This document shows positions 1-11,201 of a stretch of DNA of 64,000 nt, in pieces. The translations under genes were made by a program, and so were the position numbers. The notes below the pieces were generated by a model, which did no database searches, was not told the origin of the DNA, and saw only the letters and a program-made list of their open reading frames with translations. Within the stretch, counting starts at the first letter, position 1, and each line of letters starts with the position of its first letter. Source of the stretch: Rhexocercosporidium sp. MPI-PUGE-AT-0058 (lineage: Eukaryota > Ascomycota > Leotiomycetes > Helotiales); NCBI GenBank assembly GCA_020746875.1, contig JAGTJL010000011.1, forward strand, positions 1,240,001 through 1,304,000. Reading direction: 5' to 3'.

Positions 1-44
1 ACACTAACAGTCCTCTCGGTAAAGGCTGACTGGCAGTATAGAGC

Positions 45-2415
45 TTAATAAATTAATGAGTATGTACTTAGCTTGTCTAATTGCGGCAAGTTCAGTAAGC
101 CATGCTTATATCTTGAGATGAATCTTTGTGTCGTAAGGTTATTAGCAAAACTTAGCACATATAGTAAGTATGTCTCAGCTGCTAAAGCGTTTGCTACCGC
201 TGGAGAATACTCCGGCTGCTTCTTTAAAAACTCTCTGACCGACAAGTGGGCAAATCGGAAAGTATTAAGCGTCGGGTTATAAATAACAAGGTTAAAGCAC
301 AAGTATAAAACTTGCTTTATTATTAGTTTATCGAATTGTCCTCGAGTGATATAAGATAATACAGCGAGAAATTCTTCCGATAATAGCTTTCGCTATGCAC
401 AAAGGAGTTAACTTAAAGTGCCGGTAGTAATTTCACAATTGGCGTTCGCTATAGTTAACTTCAGTTTCTGATATAGTTCAAAATATAGCTCCTTTAATTT
501 CAGGGGCAGTCGATTAAGACGTTCTTAAATTACTTCATCTGTTTCAAGGCTGCATAAGCTCTGCAGTTGCAGGCTAGCCCACCGGAACCTTATAGCAACA
601 TTAATATAGCCTGACCTTAATTAAAGAAGTTTATAGCACTTACATATTATTGGCGTCTTTATAACTTTCTTTATAATTTTCGTCCTTAAATTCTCTTTAT
701 CTCTGCTCTAATATAATAGCTTTCCTTTCCGAATAAGGGACTCGATTTCCTTTTAAATAAATAAGATAATATTATTCTTATTCTTATTTAATAAGAGTTT
801 AAGATTAAAATAACTCCGTAAATGCTATATAATATCCTGATTATTACGACTTAATATAAAGATCTTGACTAAGCTTACAGACTCTTAAAGAATTAACTCT
901 AGAGCTTCTAAAAAATCTGCTTGTTTCTTTAAATTATACTTATTAAGTATATTAATCACAATAGTTGTTATCGGAAATTACTTTATGAGCTAAATAATTA
1001 GTGCAGAACTTTTATTTATACGTAATAATCCTATAGCAAACTCCTTAATTTCCCGCTTCTTATAAGCTGCTACGGTAAGAGAAAGTAAAGGGCATCCTAG
1101 TTAAGTACTTAAAAGCTATTGTGTAATACTTACTATAATCGCATTAGGGTTCGAACGTATAAGTTCAGCAGTGTTCCGTAAATAATAAAAGAAGACTAGA
1201 GCTAGATTATAGCTATTTTAAAACGCTATTTTAGTATCTTTAATTATAATAGATTTATAATATTAGCGGCCTTTTTTACTAGAAATAGTCCTGACACTTA
1301 CATTAGCTTGCTCTTCCTAGAACCTAGAACTCCGTAGAGCTATAAAATAAATAATATACTTTCCTTCTTTTATTTATTAAAAAGAGGATCCGAGAGGAGC
1401 TATTAGCTAGTGCCGGGTAATACTTCTCTCTTAGCTTACTCGTGATATTGGACGTATAATTCGGGAGAAATCTAACGTAAAATCTTCGTTCTTTAAGATA
1501 CTTTAACTTATGAGTTATATAATTAGAAGTAAATTATTAACTCACTCTCGAATCTATTTATAAGACTTGTTAAATCCGCACTTATTCGATTTATTAGGCT
1601 ATTAATATATTATAGAAGTCTCTGAAGTTCTACGTGTTAATTAACTTAATCTAAATAATATTAGGTAGAGGATATAATAAGTAAACGGCCACGCATATTC
1701 TGTATTATAATTATAAAGGCATAGCGATTGATAGCCTCTTGAGTAGTTCCAATAGCATTAAAAGCCGACTCGATGGCTGATTATAAAAGCAGTCCGCTCT
1801 TTAATCGACAGATTATAAAAGGTGTTAATATAAGTTCTCTATTTTAATTAGTAAACTCATTTGCGGTATTTTAATTAAAGTAGCTCCTCGCTTTCGAAAG
1901 ATAAGTTATAATTGCGGCATAGAACTTAATAAGCGCTCTTTAGAGCTTATTAATAGCAGCAGATCGGGACTGCAGATAGACATCCTTAAAAATAATATAT
2001 TAATAGATATTTTCTGCAATCGAAGTCGCGCCCTCGACTACGAATGCGAATTTACTGATATTATTTACGGTAATCTATCGACATTTAATCACGTCTTCTA
2101 ATACTTTAATATTATAAACCTGCAAGAGGAACCTGATACCAGCTCACGGAAGTGCAGTATAAACCGAATCGTACTAAGCAGCTGTATCGCTAACCTACTT
2201 GAATATATTAATTCACTTAACTATTTTAGTGAACAAATCCATAAAGACGATAGTTTCTCTACTTTTCCTTAAGTATTGCTATCTCTTCTTAATATATTCC
2301 TGCTTTGATTGCGTAATGAGCTCAAGGAGATTAAATAGTATGCCAAGTTTATTAGGACAGCTGAAGTTAATATTCTCCCTGTCTTTGTCGCTTAGCTCAG
2401 CTGCTGCAGAAGCCT
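45..2415 (-). pseudogene. RIP-degraded NACHT-type NLR gene (STAND receptor relic), C-terminal end beyond the window edge
   Basis: Reading the minus strand from about 2415 down gives recognisable blocks interrupted by TAA/TAG codons. Near 2100-1850 lies a segment resembling the DUF7708/NACHT N-terminal domain of fungal STAND proteins (AGIRFLLQV, VEGATSIAENI, then ALIKFYAAIITYLSKARS). Near 620-545 is RWASLQLQSLCSL, the block that follows the NACHT module. At 390-45 is the winged-helix part with LSEEFLAVLSYIT and TFRFAHLSVREFL, a hallmark of fungal NACHT-ankyrin proteins. Ankyrin or WD repeats, if present, would lie left of base 1. Such proteins are intracellular non-self/incompatibility receptors. 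The stops and the AT-richness fit RIP (C to T on both strands). The middle (1700-700) is too degraded to place the P-loop. Certainly not functional; the family call is fairly sure. Confidence 0.72.
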
Positions 2416-3900
2416 AAAGGTTATTACTAGATAAAAAAACGCAAAGTTAGCGTAGCCTTGTTCAAAGTTACTGGATCTCCTCACGTGTTTGGTCTTCGGG
2501 CCTGTATAGGAGACATATTGCTAGCTAGAAGTATTAGCAAGATGTATTGGAGGTAAATCTACAATGAACTTATCAGTCTTTGATATATCTCGTGTAAAAC
2601 TCGGCTCCTGATGGATGTTGAAATAAGCGGCAATTTATGCTATTCAGCTGATGATGTGTGATAGTAGCTGAGATGTTGCGACAAGGCAGACTAAGGCCTG
2701 AAGCTTCGGCCAATCGGACTGCAGTCACGAGGGGAAAGAATTCTGTCGATGAGTTTCCTCTTCTGAAGCCAAGACCGTATGGCAGAAACTTACACCAGCT
2801 TGTCAAGGGACGTAAAATTTACTGCCCACTGAGCTTATACGATCAAGTCAGTATCGAATTTCTTCATGGCTTTCTCGCACATGTTCAAGTAGTACAGATC
2901 CAGCTTAATCCAGGTTGAACTAACAGAGGTAACATTGCCGTTTGGTTCTCGTCCCCGCCGTCTCCACCTATGAAGATCCGCTAGCCAACCATGGACCAGC
3001 ACCAACAGGATCATGGACAAGGAATAGTGCTTGAATCCCACCTATCATCGAGACACGCCTCAATCAAGAAAGACGGCGCGACGAGGCAGCAGTGATTATC
3101 CTAAACACCTTTCCATCATTGTTCCCGTCTCACAACACAGTCTGCTACTACGTTATTCTTGTTCTAACCGCGATTCGATACCTCTATATGACGTGTGGCA
3201 ACGTGAAGTCTCCCTGGCTTAGGTCAAGCGATTCAGCCTTCCGATAGTCGCCGCGCAGCAATATTATCGAAGAGTGTTAAACAGCGCTTTCCTTACGCTC
3301 TGTCTTTATACAGACTATAGCATAGGCACAAGCTATACCGGTAGCCTCAGAAAACCCTCTCGATCGTGATAGGCTTTGCGTACTATCACTTGATCGGTAT
3401 GACTGCCCACAGGCTTCGACGTGCTAACACGCAAATGCAGATAATAAAGGAGTCCGCGGGCTCTTAACGCTACTAATCTTAAAGGTACTAATAAGAAAGG
3501 TGAACGCAGAGCAGGTGAAGGAAGGTTAGGCTATAGTGAAGCCGTAGGGGCTTTTCAATATAATCAGGGGAACGAGTACTGGAGTATGTGCTCGCTTTAC
3601 CCCCAGAAGGCCGAACTAACTTTCTAGTATTATTGCTATTATACCAAGGCACCTCGAAATGGGTGTCGAAGAATATATCGAGAAGTATACTAGCATGTTC
3701 CAAATAATCTTCGGAAAGAAAGGTTTACCTGTGAATTTATAGGGAAAGATCAAAGGCCGGTTTTATTCTACAGTTCTGAAGTAATATATTAAACGGATTC
3801 TCAAGAAGTGTTATTTAACAGAGAATGCGTTACTTAATAATAAAAATAAGAAATGTAAAGTATATATGAATTACTTATTATAATACTTAACTTAACTTAT
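2416..3900. other. Non-coding stretch between the two NLR relics
   Basis: About 2420-3760 has near-normal base composition, unlike the flanks. Short open frames exist on both strands (for example 2658-2918 + and 2835-3041 -), but none shows a family signature, a convincing start or splice signals. I see no supported gene. From about 3760 the sequence becomes AT-rich again. Confidence 0.5.
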
Positions 3901-3910
3901 TTGCAGAGTT

Positions 3911-5240
3911 ATGTGCGCGAAAACCTTCGAGATTATAACTACTGTTCTATTGCGATTTTATACCTCGGACAACGCGCTGAATAATACTCTAGCTACTATC
4001 TGCGAAGCTGCACAAGCGACTGCTGCTGCTACTAGCTTCTTCGAACCAGTTATAATTAGGCTATAAGGGCCCGAGTTTATTAATAGAGGTTTTAGCGCGA
4101 ATAACCCAGTCGAGCAACTATAGAATAAGGCCTAGTATATTTAGTGTAGCAGTAGTAAAACGGAATTAAGTGCGCTGCTAAAGTGCTTTATCTTAGTTAG
4201 GACAAGCAATCTTAGGGGAAAGCTTATTGCTAAAGGATCTTTTAAATTCTTTACGGAGACTCTAGTTAGTATTATAACGCAAACAAAGGATATTGCGAAG
4301 GTATTTATAGAGAGGCACCGGCTATTATATAAGAATAGGTGCTATTTTAGATTTAATATTTAGCAAGGCTTCTAGGGCATCGTTTTAGAGGAGTATAAAG
4401 CCGCAGCCCTGATAGACGCAGCTACTACCGAGTATATAAATGGGCAGGACTTGAAGTCAGCCGCGCGAGAATGTGTTATGAACTTAAAGTAGAAGCATTA
4501 TATGTCTGCAGAATTAGATTCTCTTAGATAATGGAATACTGATACGCTTTAAGTTCTTCTTCAGTTCTGCCTAGAAGATATCATAAGGGTAAGCCCAGTA
4601 GAATTACTCATTTCTGAAGCCTGTAAGTAACGCGAGTGTTTAGTGGAATGATTCTAGGCGACGAATGAGTTATAATAAGTAAGTTATAATCTTTTTAAGA
4701 AGCTGAATTTGAAACCAAGTAAGGCAGAAGGTTATTACTACCTTTCCCTTTGATCGAAATGACGACCTTATGAATTGACATGATATATTCAAGGCCATAG
4801 ATCAGCTTCTTACCCTGCTATCACGTAGCCGGTCGATTGCACTCTGGGGTCTTAGGGGGTATAGGTACGTAAAGGGAATAACCTGCTGTTATCTATGCTA
4901 ATACGATCTGGTAAAACGCAGATTGCCTTGTATGCGTGTTGTCATCAAGACAGAACTTCGTGTTCTGTGTTCTGGGTACTTGCAGATTCTAAGGCTACGT
5001 TTACTCTGGATTATACCAAAATTACCAGGGTCGCAGGCAATCACCAGATCTAAAAGGCGAGGATCTGCTACGGGCAGTGCAGCAGTAGATTAAGCAGCAA
5101 ACCGATTGGCTCCTTATCCTCGATAACGCTGACGATTTGAGAATTTTCAAGACGATACCTAAGATGTTACCAAGGATGCTGCCATCACGAGACATAGATT
5201 CGAGGCGCGAAAGTGAAAAAGTGGGGCATCCAACGGAAAT
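3911..5240 (+). pseudogene. NB-ARC (NLR-type) gene relic
   Basis: One plus-strand frame from ATG 3911 reads for about 830 bases with many TAA/TAG codons and an otherwise protein-like text (for example EYKAAALIDAATTEYI). I cannot assign this N-terminal part to a family. From 4749 a clear NB-ARC module follows: PFDRNDDL and DIFKAIDQLL, then ALWGL leading to the P-loop, GKTQIAL at about 4911, CSVFWVLADSKATF, GEDLLRAV, and the Walker B block WLLILDNADD at about 5110-5140. This is the nucleotide-binding domain of fungal TPR/kinesin-light-chain-type NLRs. The P-loop is split by about 55 bases that look like a decayed intron, there is a frameshift near 5035, and several stops. The C-terminal repeat domain is not recognisable after 5240. 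Dead gene; the NB-ARC call is strong. Confidence 0.75.
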
Positions 5241-8200
5241 GATAGCAGTGAGGTGGTGGAGCAGCAGAGAAGGACGGCAGATGTAGCCCGTAAAGCAGGT
5301 CCTGGGAGTGCACAAGTTAACAGGTCTACAAAAGCCTCCGATCTCCCCCTTAATAGTCTATCCAGTTTGCATTCTTTATCTAGTAATCGGATTCCAAAGG
5401 CACTCTACTGCGTTTACTTTATTCTCAACATAACCGCCTTTGCTTTTGTTCACTACGATCCGAAGCCACCATCGAACACCAGTATTCGGAAATCCTCTTC
5501 CAAATCTAATAAGAATTTAGCAACCGACTCGAGCAGCGTACTAGCTAAAGCGCTACCAGGGTTAGGAAGAGCGGCAGGCGATAATAACTGGTATCAGCAA
5601 GTTATTAAAGATAGCGTGGCCAGAGTCCGAAGTGCACAGGTCTATAAGAATAATCTAATAGGAACTCAAGGCATATGTTCAAAAGAAAGTCTTATAATAG
5701 CTACTATACTTATCTGATTATACAGAAGCCTCGATAACAAAGAGGGATGGGTTTAATAATAGTACCGATAATGAATTTTCATTTTTAACACGATTACTGT
5801 TATAAAACTACAAGTTTGAATCGGCGGAAGAGCGACCGGCTATGGAGAGCACTGTAGGACAGGATGCCAATCAAGCTTTAAATAACATTCTTGGATCTCG
5901 TGGATCTCGAGCTGGTAGTACCTATAGTAAGCGAGCTGAGTTCCTTAAGTAGAATGCACAGAATCTTTGCTCACGAGATTACAAATAAACTAATTATATT
6001 ATATTACGATAACGAGTCGGAAGAGAATAATAATCTCGGTCCCGGACATGCTTATTACATTATAGAAAGTGAGTAACCAGGTTGTGATACCTTCGATATA
6101 GAACACCTACTTATACTTTCCACTTGTACAATCCACGAGCATAAGAATAATAGTAATAGCATCAATAAAACCATGCCTTATCAGACTATTAAAGGAACGA
6201 GGTCCAACTCTCCTCCTCTACCTCTACCTCACGTGATTATGTCATATCGCTGCTTCCTCGTAATAATAATGAGAAAGGCAGCAGAGAACTTATTACCGAT
6301 CCTGGCGAGTCGGGGGACGACATCTGCTCTAAGCGGCGGACGGTTTCCACTCCATAAGGCCGCAGGACAGTCTCCTGTAATAACCTATTGCAATTATCTA
6401 AGACTCTGTTAATAAGCGACAAGGATAATAAAAAAGATAATAGGACGCTTAATATTTCTCTCGACGCCAGACTTATTAGCTCTTCCAAAAGTACTCCTGT
6501 CTCTAAAGTTACTTCTTTAACAGAACTTAAAGTCTGCTTAATAATAACTGATATTAACTAGGACTAAGACGTTTATAAAATTATTAATAAAAAAGACCTT
6601 AATAATATTACATATTATCTAGTTGATTAGCACCTTATACTGCTGCCTAAGCACTCACTGGGATATGCAAAGGAGTTAGTAAATAAGTTCGAGGCCCGTA
6701 TTCGAGCACAACGCGGGGTCGAGCGAGGCTGACTAAGATCGAATACTAAACAGAAAGCTGGTGTGAAAGCTAAAGGGAAGAAAGCTCGAGGTCGGCCGCG
6801 GAAGCAAACGTAAAGAGAAGCGTTATTTAGCATATCTTTAGTAACTAAGTATTTTAGTAAATGCAATTTATTTAATTAAAGCCCTTTAATAATTTAACAA
6901 ATCTTATTTCTATTTGCTTCGTTTCCTATATCCTCGCGTTTAACCGAGTTAACGGATAAGGCTCCTAACTTATTATGCAAATCTTATTAAAAAGCAAACA
7001 TATATATAATACTATAAAATATCGTGCAAAGTAGTTATTTACTTCTACTAGTATTATACGTAAGATACCGGCTGCGCATATAAGCTTCGTTACGTTAATT
7101 CAAGAGTATATTTATACTAACTGTATTTTAGTATTAACGTGAGTTTTATGCTAATTATTTTCTAGTACTAATCTTTTTTAATACTAGAGATTTAGTAAGA
7201 ATAACCTGCTTAAGATTAATAAAGTCCGACACGGAATTAACTGCTACTCAGAGAGTATTATTAGCACAGCCCCTTTAATTTATAAGCATATCGATTATAA
7301 ATATAACGTCTTCAGACCTTCGAAATTGACTCTTATTTTATATCTCTGCTTATTATTTGTTTCGACGGTTTTTATACCTTAAATATTATCTAGATTAGTG
7401 AAAAGACACGATATTAAGTCCCCGACCGTACCTAAAGATCTTTAGCGTACCTAATACTTAATAACTTACGTCTTCTTAAAGCGATCTCCTGGTTTTCTAC
7501 CTTTTTAAAAGACTTGTTACGGAAATCAAGCTGCAAATCTGGTCTGAAGTACTGCTATTACCCAGGATTCTTGAATTCGAATTTCGGAATAATTACGTTA
7601 AGGTTCTAAAAAGCTTACATTAACCTTCTGCTTTCCTTAATATTAATAAAAAGTCGCGAGCCCTTTTCTTTTAGTTATACCGGAAGGTCGACTTACTTGT
7701 TTTAGCCGCTAATAATAAATCTTAAAAAATAACGGCTAAAGCAGTTTAGCACTTTAACCCGAAGATTAATACGATATATATTAATAATATTCCAATATAA
7801 CTAATATTAGTAAATTATTACCTTAATTAAATAGCTACTGAAATTTCTTTCAGGGAATTATAATTCCTTGCGATTAATTAGCCGTAGCACCAAAGGCACC
7901 GAGCCGAGTTAGTAATATTTTAATAAATGGTAATAAAAGGTTACTCTTTAAGGCAGCTTTAACGTATGCCGAACAAGGAACCTCCTTATTAATACTTGCT
8001 TTAGCACGCCGGCGGGCGAGAGTAATAAAGGCGGCAGGAAGGGGCATAAAGGAAGGAGTGCGAGGGCGAGGGACGGCGGCAAGCTATTATAATTAATTAA
8101 TATATTTTAATTCACTTAACTTCTTTATCTTTTGACTTAAATAATATCGAAAACTAAACTTAAAATAATAAAACATAAAGGAAATATACTTTTTTTACTA

Positions 8201-8459
8201 CGCGAGCAGCGGAAAGATTGGCGGCGCGAGCGGCGTTAATAGCCTTATAATAGGCAGAGATACGATTTATTTTAAGTTTAATATATTTATAAAAGAAAGT
8301 TATAATAAAAAGGCAGTTATTTATATACTCTTATTTACGCGTTTAATATATTTGCCTTAATTACTATTTGACGTTTTTCTTATTATTTATTATATTTATT
8401 AAGTACTTATTTACTTCGCTAAAGCTTAGTATTATCTTTAGCAAAAGGGTGTATTATAT
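5241..8459. other. Degraded AT-rich repeat DNA without an intact gene
   Basis: 5250-5720 holds a 154-codon open frame with no family signature and a Ser/Lys-rich text; I do not support it as a gene. 6880-8460 is strongly AT-rich with isolated GC-rich patches (around 8000-8090 and 8200-8240), typical of RIPed repeats. A possible transposase tail is listed separately at 6500-6880. Confidence 0.45.
6500..6880 (+). pseudogene. Possible DNA-transposase C-terminal remnant with an AT-hook-like motif
   Basis: In one plus frame the text runs from VTSLTELKVCLI (about 6510) through KELVNKFEARIRAQRGVERG (about 6665-6730) to KKARGRPRKQT (about 6775-6810). It is interrupted by a few stops and followed by AT-rich DNA. 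A basic tail with an RGRP AT-hook core after a helical segment is common at the C-terminus of fungal pogo/Fot1-like transposases. No DDE catalytic block could be read upstream, so the family is a guess. A TA-flanked MITE at 8468 would be the sort of element such a transposase mobilises, but no link is shown. Confidence 0.3.
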
Positions 8460-8460
8460 A

Positions 8461-8780
8461 AGTTATACAGTAAGGTGCCATGGAAGTTCGCACAGGTCCG
8501 TGCTGACCCACTTTACTGAGCCAACTAGATGCTCTGATTTCGCTGCCAAAAAGATATAATTGGTTCGGCGTGCACGTACCAGTGCGAACTTCCATGGCAC
8601 CTTACTGTAGTTAGCCAGTTAAGCGAGCCTAATCCAGAGCATTATAACTAAAGCGCTAGCAAGCTCTCTTATTCAGGGAGCTCGAATACACGATATATAA
8701 TAATTAAATATATAACTGCGCAACTTTAAATTAATTATCTTTTTTGCCTTTATAGAGCTTCAAGGCGTGTTTGCATAACA
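8461..8780 (+). repeat. Dispersed repeat R1, left copy (LTR-like), interrupted by a MITE
   Basis: After removal of the MITE at 8468-8607, the sequence GTTATAGTTAGCC... through GCGCTAGCAAGCTCTCTTAT to about 8771 aligns with 23192-23370 (GTTATGGTTAG..., GCGCTAGTAAGCTCTCTTAT). The copy may end with ATAACA at 8780, inverted to GTTATA at its start, as LTRs do. No partner LTR or coding part is attached here, so it could be a solo LTR. The differences between copies are mostly C/T or G/A, as RIP produces. Confidence 0.55.
8466..8609. mobile_element. MITE of about 140 bp with perfect 26-bp terminal inverted repeats and TA target duplication
   Basis: Bases 8468-8493 (CAGTAAGGTGCCATGG...) are the exact reverse complement of 8582-8607, and both sides are flanked by TA. 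The inverted repeat continues imperfectly inwards for about ten more bases. Ends beginning CAGT plus a TA duplication are typical of pogo/Fot1 (Tc1-mariner) elements. There is no coding capacity. The related repeat copy at 23192 shows the uninterrupted site (GTTATGGTTAG versus GTTATA-MITE-TAGTTAG), which confirms both borders. The element keeps normal base composition inside AT-rich DNA. Confidence 0.85.
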
Positions 8781-9323
8781 GAAATTCATTACGTAACTTT
8801 TGTCGGGTGATCCTGTGATTTATACCGCAGTACTCAGATAACGCATTAAAGAAACCTGCTAATTCATAAGTATATCCGGGGAGCTCTTAAGAGTTATACT
8901 CTTAGAATCTCTCTGGTTCTTAAGATTACCCTAGCTCTTAGAACACCTCCTCCTGGGGCCTAGTAATCGCCTAGGAGCGCTCGTAATATTAATCTTATAA
9001 TCGTATAAGCGATAAGAAGAGAGAATATTACTTTCTGCTTTAAAGAATATATAAGTCTATTCAGCGTATTCTGAAAGAATTATTAGTTTTGCGTTTAGTT
9101 CTTAAATAAAGATAATAAACTATGCGGGAGATTAACGACGTTAAATAAGTTCGATAATTAATTCCGTAATAATAATAGCTTTTACTTATTCTTAGCTCCG
9201 TTAATCGATTAAAGCATCGATTTTTTAAAAAGTAATTACGAATATCTTATTATTTGATTTCTGTTTACTTAATATATAAATAGCAGTAGTATTAATAAAA
9301 AAATCTTTATAGGCGAGGTATAG
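8781..9323. other. AT-rich non-coding DNA
   Basis: I see no gene or RNA signature. The composition matches RIPed repeat DNA. Confidence 0.5.
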
Positions 9324-9644
9324 AAGATTATATTAAGCATACCTTTCCATAACTTAACTACCTTTGCATAAAGCTCCGGCTTCCGTGCTTTAAACCTCGG
9401 AAGCTTTAGTTTCCGGTAAAAGGTTATTTAGGGCTAAAACAGTAGCTTTCGGAAGCCTTGGCTTCCGTGTTTTAAACCCCAGAAGCTCTGGTTTCCGGCA
9501 AGAGATTACTTTAACTCGTAAGCTCGCAAGCAAATACTCAATTAAGCAATACAAGCAAACATACACGTGATTAGCTAGAGTAGTTATATAGACCTAGAAA
9601 TCCCCCGTATAATACAATCATCATTCAAATCAAATGTCTTCTTT
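9324..9644 (+). repeat. Dispersed repeat R2, left copy
   Basis: This segment is the inverted partner of 40034-40293. Shared text includes AGATTATATTAAGCATACC, CTCGTAAGCTCGCAAGCAAAT, the CACGTGATTAGCTA block, and TCCCCCGTATAAT followed by AATCATCATTCA. The left copy is about 60 bp longer because a unit built around GGCTTCCGTG, TTTAAACC and GGTTTCCGG occurs twice (about 9381-9420 and 9455-9500) but once in the right copy. No coding frame. The element class is unknown; a solo LTR or non-autonomous element is possible. Confidence 0.7.
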
Positions 9645-9672
9645 TCAGTCTTCTATAGAGCAAGCGTCACAA

Positions 9673-10267
9673 ATAATATAATTAATTATAATCTTTTCTT
9701 TTTAATTAAATGATTTCTATAAAGAGAAATAATTGAAGAAAATAATATATTAATAATAACTTTATTAGACTTATTAAGAATTTTTTTATAATTTTAAAAC
9801 TATAAATTCGTCTCGCTACGGAGTGCGTCTCGCGACGCAGGGACAGACGTTACGTTTCATTGTATTCTATAAGTTACAGTGCAAGTCGACGCTTTGAAGT
9901 GGATCCTTTCCAATCCTGCCAGTGCCAGGCGGCAAACCTCAAAATAAAGTCTCAGACACAGACGGATCAGCTACACTTGGTTGACGAACAAACAATGGCC
10001 AAGTCATTTCCCTTCTTGTTTGGTCATTGCTCTTGTTGGCAGCCAATTCTTCTTTGAAGCTGTCCATTTTATTTTGTATCACATTGTCTAACGTCCGTCC
10101 CTGCGTCCCGAGACGCACCCTGTCACGAGACGAATCTATAATTTTGGAATCACAAATTTTTTCTTAATAAGTCTATAAAGTTGTTATTAATATATTACTT
10201 TCTTTAATTATTTCTCCTTAAGGAGACCACTTAGCAATAAGAAAAAGAGTATAGTTAATTATACTAT
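9673..10267. mobile_element. 595-bp palindromic element with about 178-bp inverted arms and an unmutated core
   Basis: Left arm 9673-9851 and right arm 10090-10267 are inverted copies. Both carry GAAATAATT, TAATATATTAATAA, ACTTATTAAGAA, and an inner GC-rich block with GTGCGTCTCG and CGCAGGGAC. The outer arms are AT-rich and diverged by transitions. The core 9852-10089 has ordinary composition and contains GTGGATCCTTTCC. The design fits a non-autonomous TIR element. A half copy (inner arm block plus start of the core) recurs at 12739-12830, which shows it is a repeated family. No transposase and no certain target duplication are seen. Confidence 0.65.
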
Positions 10268-11201
10268 CGATCGTTTTAATCACGCTACCGATCACCACTT
10301 CTGCTGTTCCCCCCTATTTAATCGCGACTATTAAAGTCTTTTCAAAATTCGGAGTACTTAAGGAAAGGTCTTATCACGAAATAATATGGCTCCAAATTTT
10401 AAAGACACTCAGAAAGGAAAAGAATATAGTCCGGGAGTTACGCCGGTGCGATGAGAGGGTCCATATGTTTCAGTGCTTAGTAATATACATTAGCTTAGAT
10501 AAAATTTACTATGTTCACGCCATGGTTCGCTATATTTTACTTAGCCAAGATTCTCAGGCCTACTCACGTGTGTGGCGTAAGAGCAGGTTTCTCGAACATT
10601 CTATCAGCAGGTGAGCACGCTGGTGCCTGGGCAGGTGAAGCATCCCGCGAAGCGCGGGCTGCCCAGAGAAGCCTTTCGGAACGAAGTCACAAGTGAGGAA
10701 TATCTGGGCACAATGATTGAATTGATTAAGTTTTTTGATAGCAATTGTATGTACTGTTTGTTTGGTTCAAATTATAGAGATTGTATCTAGCCAAGATGCA
10801 GAACTTTTGGGGTGGGATGTCGATTCCGTTGCGGTCTTTTTGCGTCGTCAGGTGGGGCGGTGAGCGAGGTTGTCCGACAGGGGGTCTGACTTATGAGTAC
10901 AAACGTCCTACTGTATTAGCTAAGGATCGCTGTACCCAAAATCACTTCTTGACTCGTCATATTGAATTAGGCAATGTATATTAAGCCAATCGCCATGTTC
11001 AGTATTTAGCTTGTTAACAATTCCTATCGTGTCTTTATTGTCTTCTCACATTTCGAGACTGCTGTTATACTGTTGTCTAACTAGAGTGACTCGTGCTTGC
11101 TACATTGCAAGTAGAGGACCAACAATTGTGGCCTCTTCCTTAGCCGCCCTATCAAATGCAGCAATATAAAACGCAAGAACAATATAGAGACTTGGTCACA
11201 G
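10268..11201. other. Intergenic DNA
   Basis: Composition becomes normal from about 10430. Open frames of 61-67 codons at 10511 and 10781 (+) have no recognisable family, conserved start context or splice partners. I see no supported gene. Confidence 0.45.

Noticed and set aside
2835..3041. Minus-strand frame with LVLVHGW read as a lipase-like fragment of an NLR
   Set aside because: Only one short motif matches, with no following catalytic Ser or nucleotide-binding block.
5253..5717. 154-codon open frame after the NB-ARC relic
   Set aside because: No family text, starts inside the relic, and is bounded by degraded DNA; chance openness is likely.
8000..8250. GC-rich patches in the AT-rich island considered as RNA genes
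   Set aside because: Arg/Gly-like simple text on translation and no stable paired structure evident by eye.
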